Source: Pyrenophora tritici-repentis
Lineage: Eukaryota; Ascomycota; Dothideomycetes; Pleosporales; Pleosporaceae
Direction of reading: 5' to 3'
Assembly (NCBI RefSeq): GCF_003171515.1
Contig: NC_089398.1
Location: 124,001 to 188,000 of the forward strand
Length of the DNA stretch: 64,000 bases
The translations under genes were made by a program, and so were the position numbers. Of the stretch, positions 60,959-64,000 are shown piece after piece (position 1 is the first letter of the stretch; each line of letters opens with the position of its first letter). The notes under the pieces were generated by a model. It was given only the letters and a program-made list of their open reading frames with translations. It was not told the origin of the DNA and did not search any database.

Positions 60959-61147
60959 TGTCAGATTTTTATGGATGGGATCAGGTGTGTATTCTCTGTG
61001 TCTGTCTACGGCTCTGTCTGTGGGAGGTGGCCTCGCCTCGGGCTTGGCAGTGCTAAGTCCCGGCGCTAGCCCTGGTTTGGGGGTCTCATGTCCTTCCCCA
61101 ACCACCATCGGCTCGATCATGGAGCAAAACCTCGCCTCAATCTGACA
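60959..61147 (-). repeat. Copia-3 3' LTR
   Basis: 189 bp; one visible difference from the Copia-2 LTRs (acacctgatccc against acacttgatccc). The polypurine tract CTGAGGGGGTG abuts it at 61148-61158. Confidence 0.94.
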
Positions 61148-61213
61148 CACCCCCTCAGCTCGGCGCTCCTCGGCAGCCTGAGGTGGAGTGGTCTTTGCGA
61201 CATTCATACCGGA

Positions 61214-64000
61214 CTATATAACAAGACTTTCCATCTTCTCCAGAATTTCCTCTGGATCTGCTTCCTCTACGTCTCGTTCCTTCACTTCAACCAGTCCGAC
61301 CTGCGTCAAGAACTGGGGCCAGTTGTTGGCAGGCAGGGTCTTCGTGAAACCATCGGCGAGCATTTCGCCAGACGGTACATACACGACTCTGATAGACTTT
61401 CGCTTTGCCTCTTGCCTCAGCCAGTGATTGTGGATGTCCACGTGACGGAGTTTCGTCGTCAGCTGAGAGATCTCCTCGTTGATCAGCCGGATCGTCTGCG
61501 TATTATCGCACTGTATCGTAATTGTCTTCTCCGTCAACTCTACCCGAAGCTCCTCTAGCAGCATCCGCACAAACATGGACTCCTTAGCCACTTGCGATAG
61601 CGCGAGGAGTTCTGCTTCGGTCGTAGATGTCGTGATGGTATCTTGTTTGTTCGCCCTCCATGCGATCAGTCCTCCAAATAGCTTGATAACGTACCCTTGG
61701 GAGCTCTTGCGATCCGCGGTGTTGTCCGCAAAGGATGCATCGCTAGCTACTACCAATTGGTCGTCTCCTCCGAATGATAAGGATAGAAGCTTGGTTGACT
61801 CCAGGTACAACAGCACTCGGTCAGCGGCTTCTTGATGTAGTGGACCAGGGTTTGTGAGGAACCGGGCGAGTCGTGATACTGGGAATGCGACATCGGGTCG
61901 GGTGTTGACGGCGGCGAAGAGTAACGATCCAATCTTGCGTTGATACAAGTTAATCTCTCCAGGAGTCGCCAAACCCTCACGTGCAACTAGTTCGACTCTA
62001 GCCATTGGTGTGTTGTGTCGTTGGTCCTTGTTCGTTGCCAGCCGTGCAATCTTCTCAACATAAGCTTTCTGTGACAGCCAGATCTTTCGCTTCTCTCGGT
62101 CCCGTATAACTTCTACTCCTAAAAACCACTGCAAATCCTTTCCTCCGGTCAGGTTGTATCGCTGTTTCAGTTCCTCTTCCACTTTCCGAGCTACTTCCGC
62201 GTGCCGTTTCGAAGAGGCAAGGATAATGTCATCAACATAAAAGAAGATGAACACTCCGTCTCGGATCATGCAGCAAGGTTCGTGGGGAACTGGCGAGAAC
62301 CCGATTTCTAGAAGGAAGGCAGTGAAGTGTCTTTGCCAGAGCAATGGCGAGATCCGTAGGCCGTACAGCGCTTTGTTTAGTTGCAGTATTGTTCCCTGCT
62401 TCCTGTATCCTGGGGGCATCCGCATGTACACTGTTCGATCAATATCTGCGTTGACGAAGGCGTTCGATACGTCGTATTGCTTCAGCTCTAGGTCAAACCG
62501 GGCCGCAATCGACACTAGCATCCGAAACGATCTTCCGGCCAGTGTAGCAGCGTAGGTTTCTTGTGCGGTGACATTTCGTTGCTGGTCTCCACGCACTACC
62601 AATCGCGCCTTACACTTCTGGAATCGATGGTGCTTGTCAAATTTGTAGGTGTATACCCACATTGAGTCCAGTACCTGCTGGTCGGTCTTCCGAGCCGTCT
62701 TCGCCGGGACCTCTGACCAGGATCTGGTTTCCTTGTGGCTATGGAGATGTGTAATCTCAGCCTCTTTGAAAAAATAGAACAACTCGTGATCCTCTCGCAG
62801 GCCGTTCGCTTGGGGAGGCGGTGGCAGCTGGCTGCGATGAGGCTTCTTGCCGTTTCGCATCATACGCTCAAGCTTTGCCTTGTCCAGTCGCTCTCCTGCC
62901 AAGTTTTGAACGTTTCCTGCCTTGGTGCCTGCCATAAAGGCGGCTGCCCATGGCTCCTTCAACATCCTGTGTTCCGGATGGAGGATACCACTCGCGAGAC
63001 CTTGTTTGCCGTAGCTAGTGTCAAGACCTTGTTTCCCGTAGGCAGTCTCTTCGGATTGTAGGCCGTAGCCTCCGGCATCGCATTGTTCGCGTGGAACGCC
63101 TGCGGATAGACCATGTTCGCGCTGTGCGCCAGTCTGTACACCATGTTCGCCGTAGCTAGTGTCAAGACCTTGTTTCCCGTAGGCAGTCTCTTCGGATTGT
63201 AGGCCGTAGCCTCCGGCATCGCATTGTTCGCGTGGAACGCCTGCGGATAGACCATGTTCGCGCTGTGCGCCAGTCTGTACACCATGTTCGCCGTAGCTAG
63301 TGTCAAGACCTTGTTTCCCGTAGGCAGTCTCTTCGGATTGTAGGCCGTAGCCTCCGGTATCATCGTCCCTGAAGGGGTGTTCCACATTAGTTAGCATTTG
63401 AGCAAGCAGTGCTGCCGGTGGGGCGTATGTGGTGGCGTCGGATAAGGTACTACCTTCCTTCCCGCCTCATCATACTCGAGCCGCCCATTTTCCGGCGCTC
63501 TAGCAATGGTCTCATCTTCGTAGAAAGTTCCAAGTTCTTCCCGTGTGGGATTTGGTCCAGGGGGCAGTTCAATAGTTCGAATCCATGCTGCTATCTCCTC
63601 TGTAGTGCTATGCATAAGATTGTCCATAACCTCTTTATGCTCTCCACTATATACGACTTCCTCGTCGAATACAACGTCGCGAGTGCTAATGACCTTGCCT
63701 ATAGATGGTACCCAAATTCGGAATATGTTCGTCGAACGGTAACCAACTAAGTACCCTATCCAGGCTTTCGGGTCAAATCTCTGTAGACGTCCTTTTCCTC
63801 GCTTCGTGTCATCCGTCATCGCAAATGCCTTACAGCCGTACGCTCGTAAATGCGACAGGTTGGGCTTGCGTGGTGATGTAACAACTCCATTCTGGAAAGC
63901 GATTGCCGTGAAGAACATCTCGTATGGAGATCTCCAGCGGTTCTGATATTTCGGCGTCCTGTTGTGTAGGTAGACGGCGGTCCGGGCGATTTCCGGCCAT
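61214..64000 (-). pseudogene. Copia-3 pol, frameshifted
   Basis: The integrase-side frame (from the window edge to about 63420) reads as Copia-2 up to PYPTPPHTP, then a run of four C (63420-63423 on the plus strand as G) replaces five C in Copia-2, shifting the frame to an early stop at 63391. The downstream part (63397-61214) carries the repeat units, reverse transcriptase with FYVDDII and RNase H, all open. So the two halves are intact but in different frames. Everything N-terminal to the late integrase core is outside the window. Confidence 0.92.
62999..63358 (-). repeat. 141-bp tandem repeat in Copia-3 pol
   Basis: Two full units and the partial unit of the array described in Copia-2; one full unit fewer than Copia-2. 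Confidence 0.94.

Larger units (their letters stand above)
60959..64000 (-). mobile_element. Copia-3, 3' half of an element cut by the window edge
   Basis: Near-identical to Copia-2, in the opposite orientation. The 3' LTR is complete; pol is present to within the integrase. Gag and the 5' LTR are outside the window. It differs from Copia-2 by one fewer 141-bp repeat unit, a one-base deletion in pol and at least one LTR substitution. Confidence 0.95.

Overview
The window is nuclear DNA of a filamentous ascomycete. Genes are short-intron (45-94 bp; one weaker 150 bp prediction) with GT/AG ends and CTAAC-like branch points, and the few host-type genes (GPI-type cupredoxin, seven-segment membrane protein, Ifi-6-16-like protein, Mx-like dynamin, P450, patatin relic) fit a Pezizomycotina genome. 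A dothideomycete/pleosporalean origin is an impression only. About three quarters of the window is transposon, much of it nested.

Layout. 1-1494: 3' end of a hAT element (hAT-1 copy A). 1495-12819: a gene-bearing stretch with a MITE, a forkhead-like relic, minisatellites, a cupredoxin gene, an 867-aa coiled-coil protein, a 5-exon membrane protein, a patatin-like relic, two small hypothetical genes that converge, and a membrane-protein gene cut by a Copia LTR. 12820-33826: one minus-strand Copia element (Copia-1) opened by two hAT-type MITEs, a LINE pair (itself carrying a full Copia-2), a 128-bp MITE and hAT-2. 33827-35110: a LINE-2 3' fragment holding a Copia-1 solo LTR. 35152-48643: a plus-strand chromodomain Gypsy element carrying hAT-3 inside its 5' LTR, a 161-bp MITE in its leader and hAT-1 copy B inside gag. 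48644-52493: accessory genes, including an Ifi-6-16-like gene, and a 25-G run. 52494-60958: a pogo/Fot1 transposase split by a MITE, a LINE-3 fragment split by hAT-4, an Mx-like dynamin gene split by one MITE and cut off at another, a 5'-truncated P450, and a pogo C-terminal relic. 60959-64000: Copia-3, a sister of Copia-2, running off the window.

Nearly every insertion is bounded by a readable target-site duplication (TSD), so the order of events can be reconstructed. Exceptions are Copia-1 and the MITE at 56130, whose two flanks do not match and look like recombination breakpoints. The retroelements show several non-standard expression or priming signals: a single in-frame UGA between gag and pol in two Copia elements, a slippery heptamer plus hairpin with a -1 pol frame in Gypsy, a UAAUG stop-start overlap in the LINE, a possible self-priming site in Gypsy, and an internal-tRNA-type primer site in Copia. 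Identical LTR pairs, identical hAT-1 copies and near-identical MITEs imply recent activity with little repeat-induced mutation.
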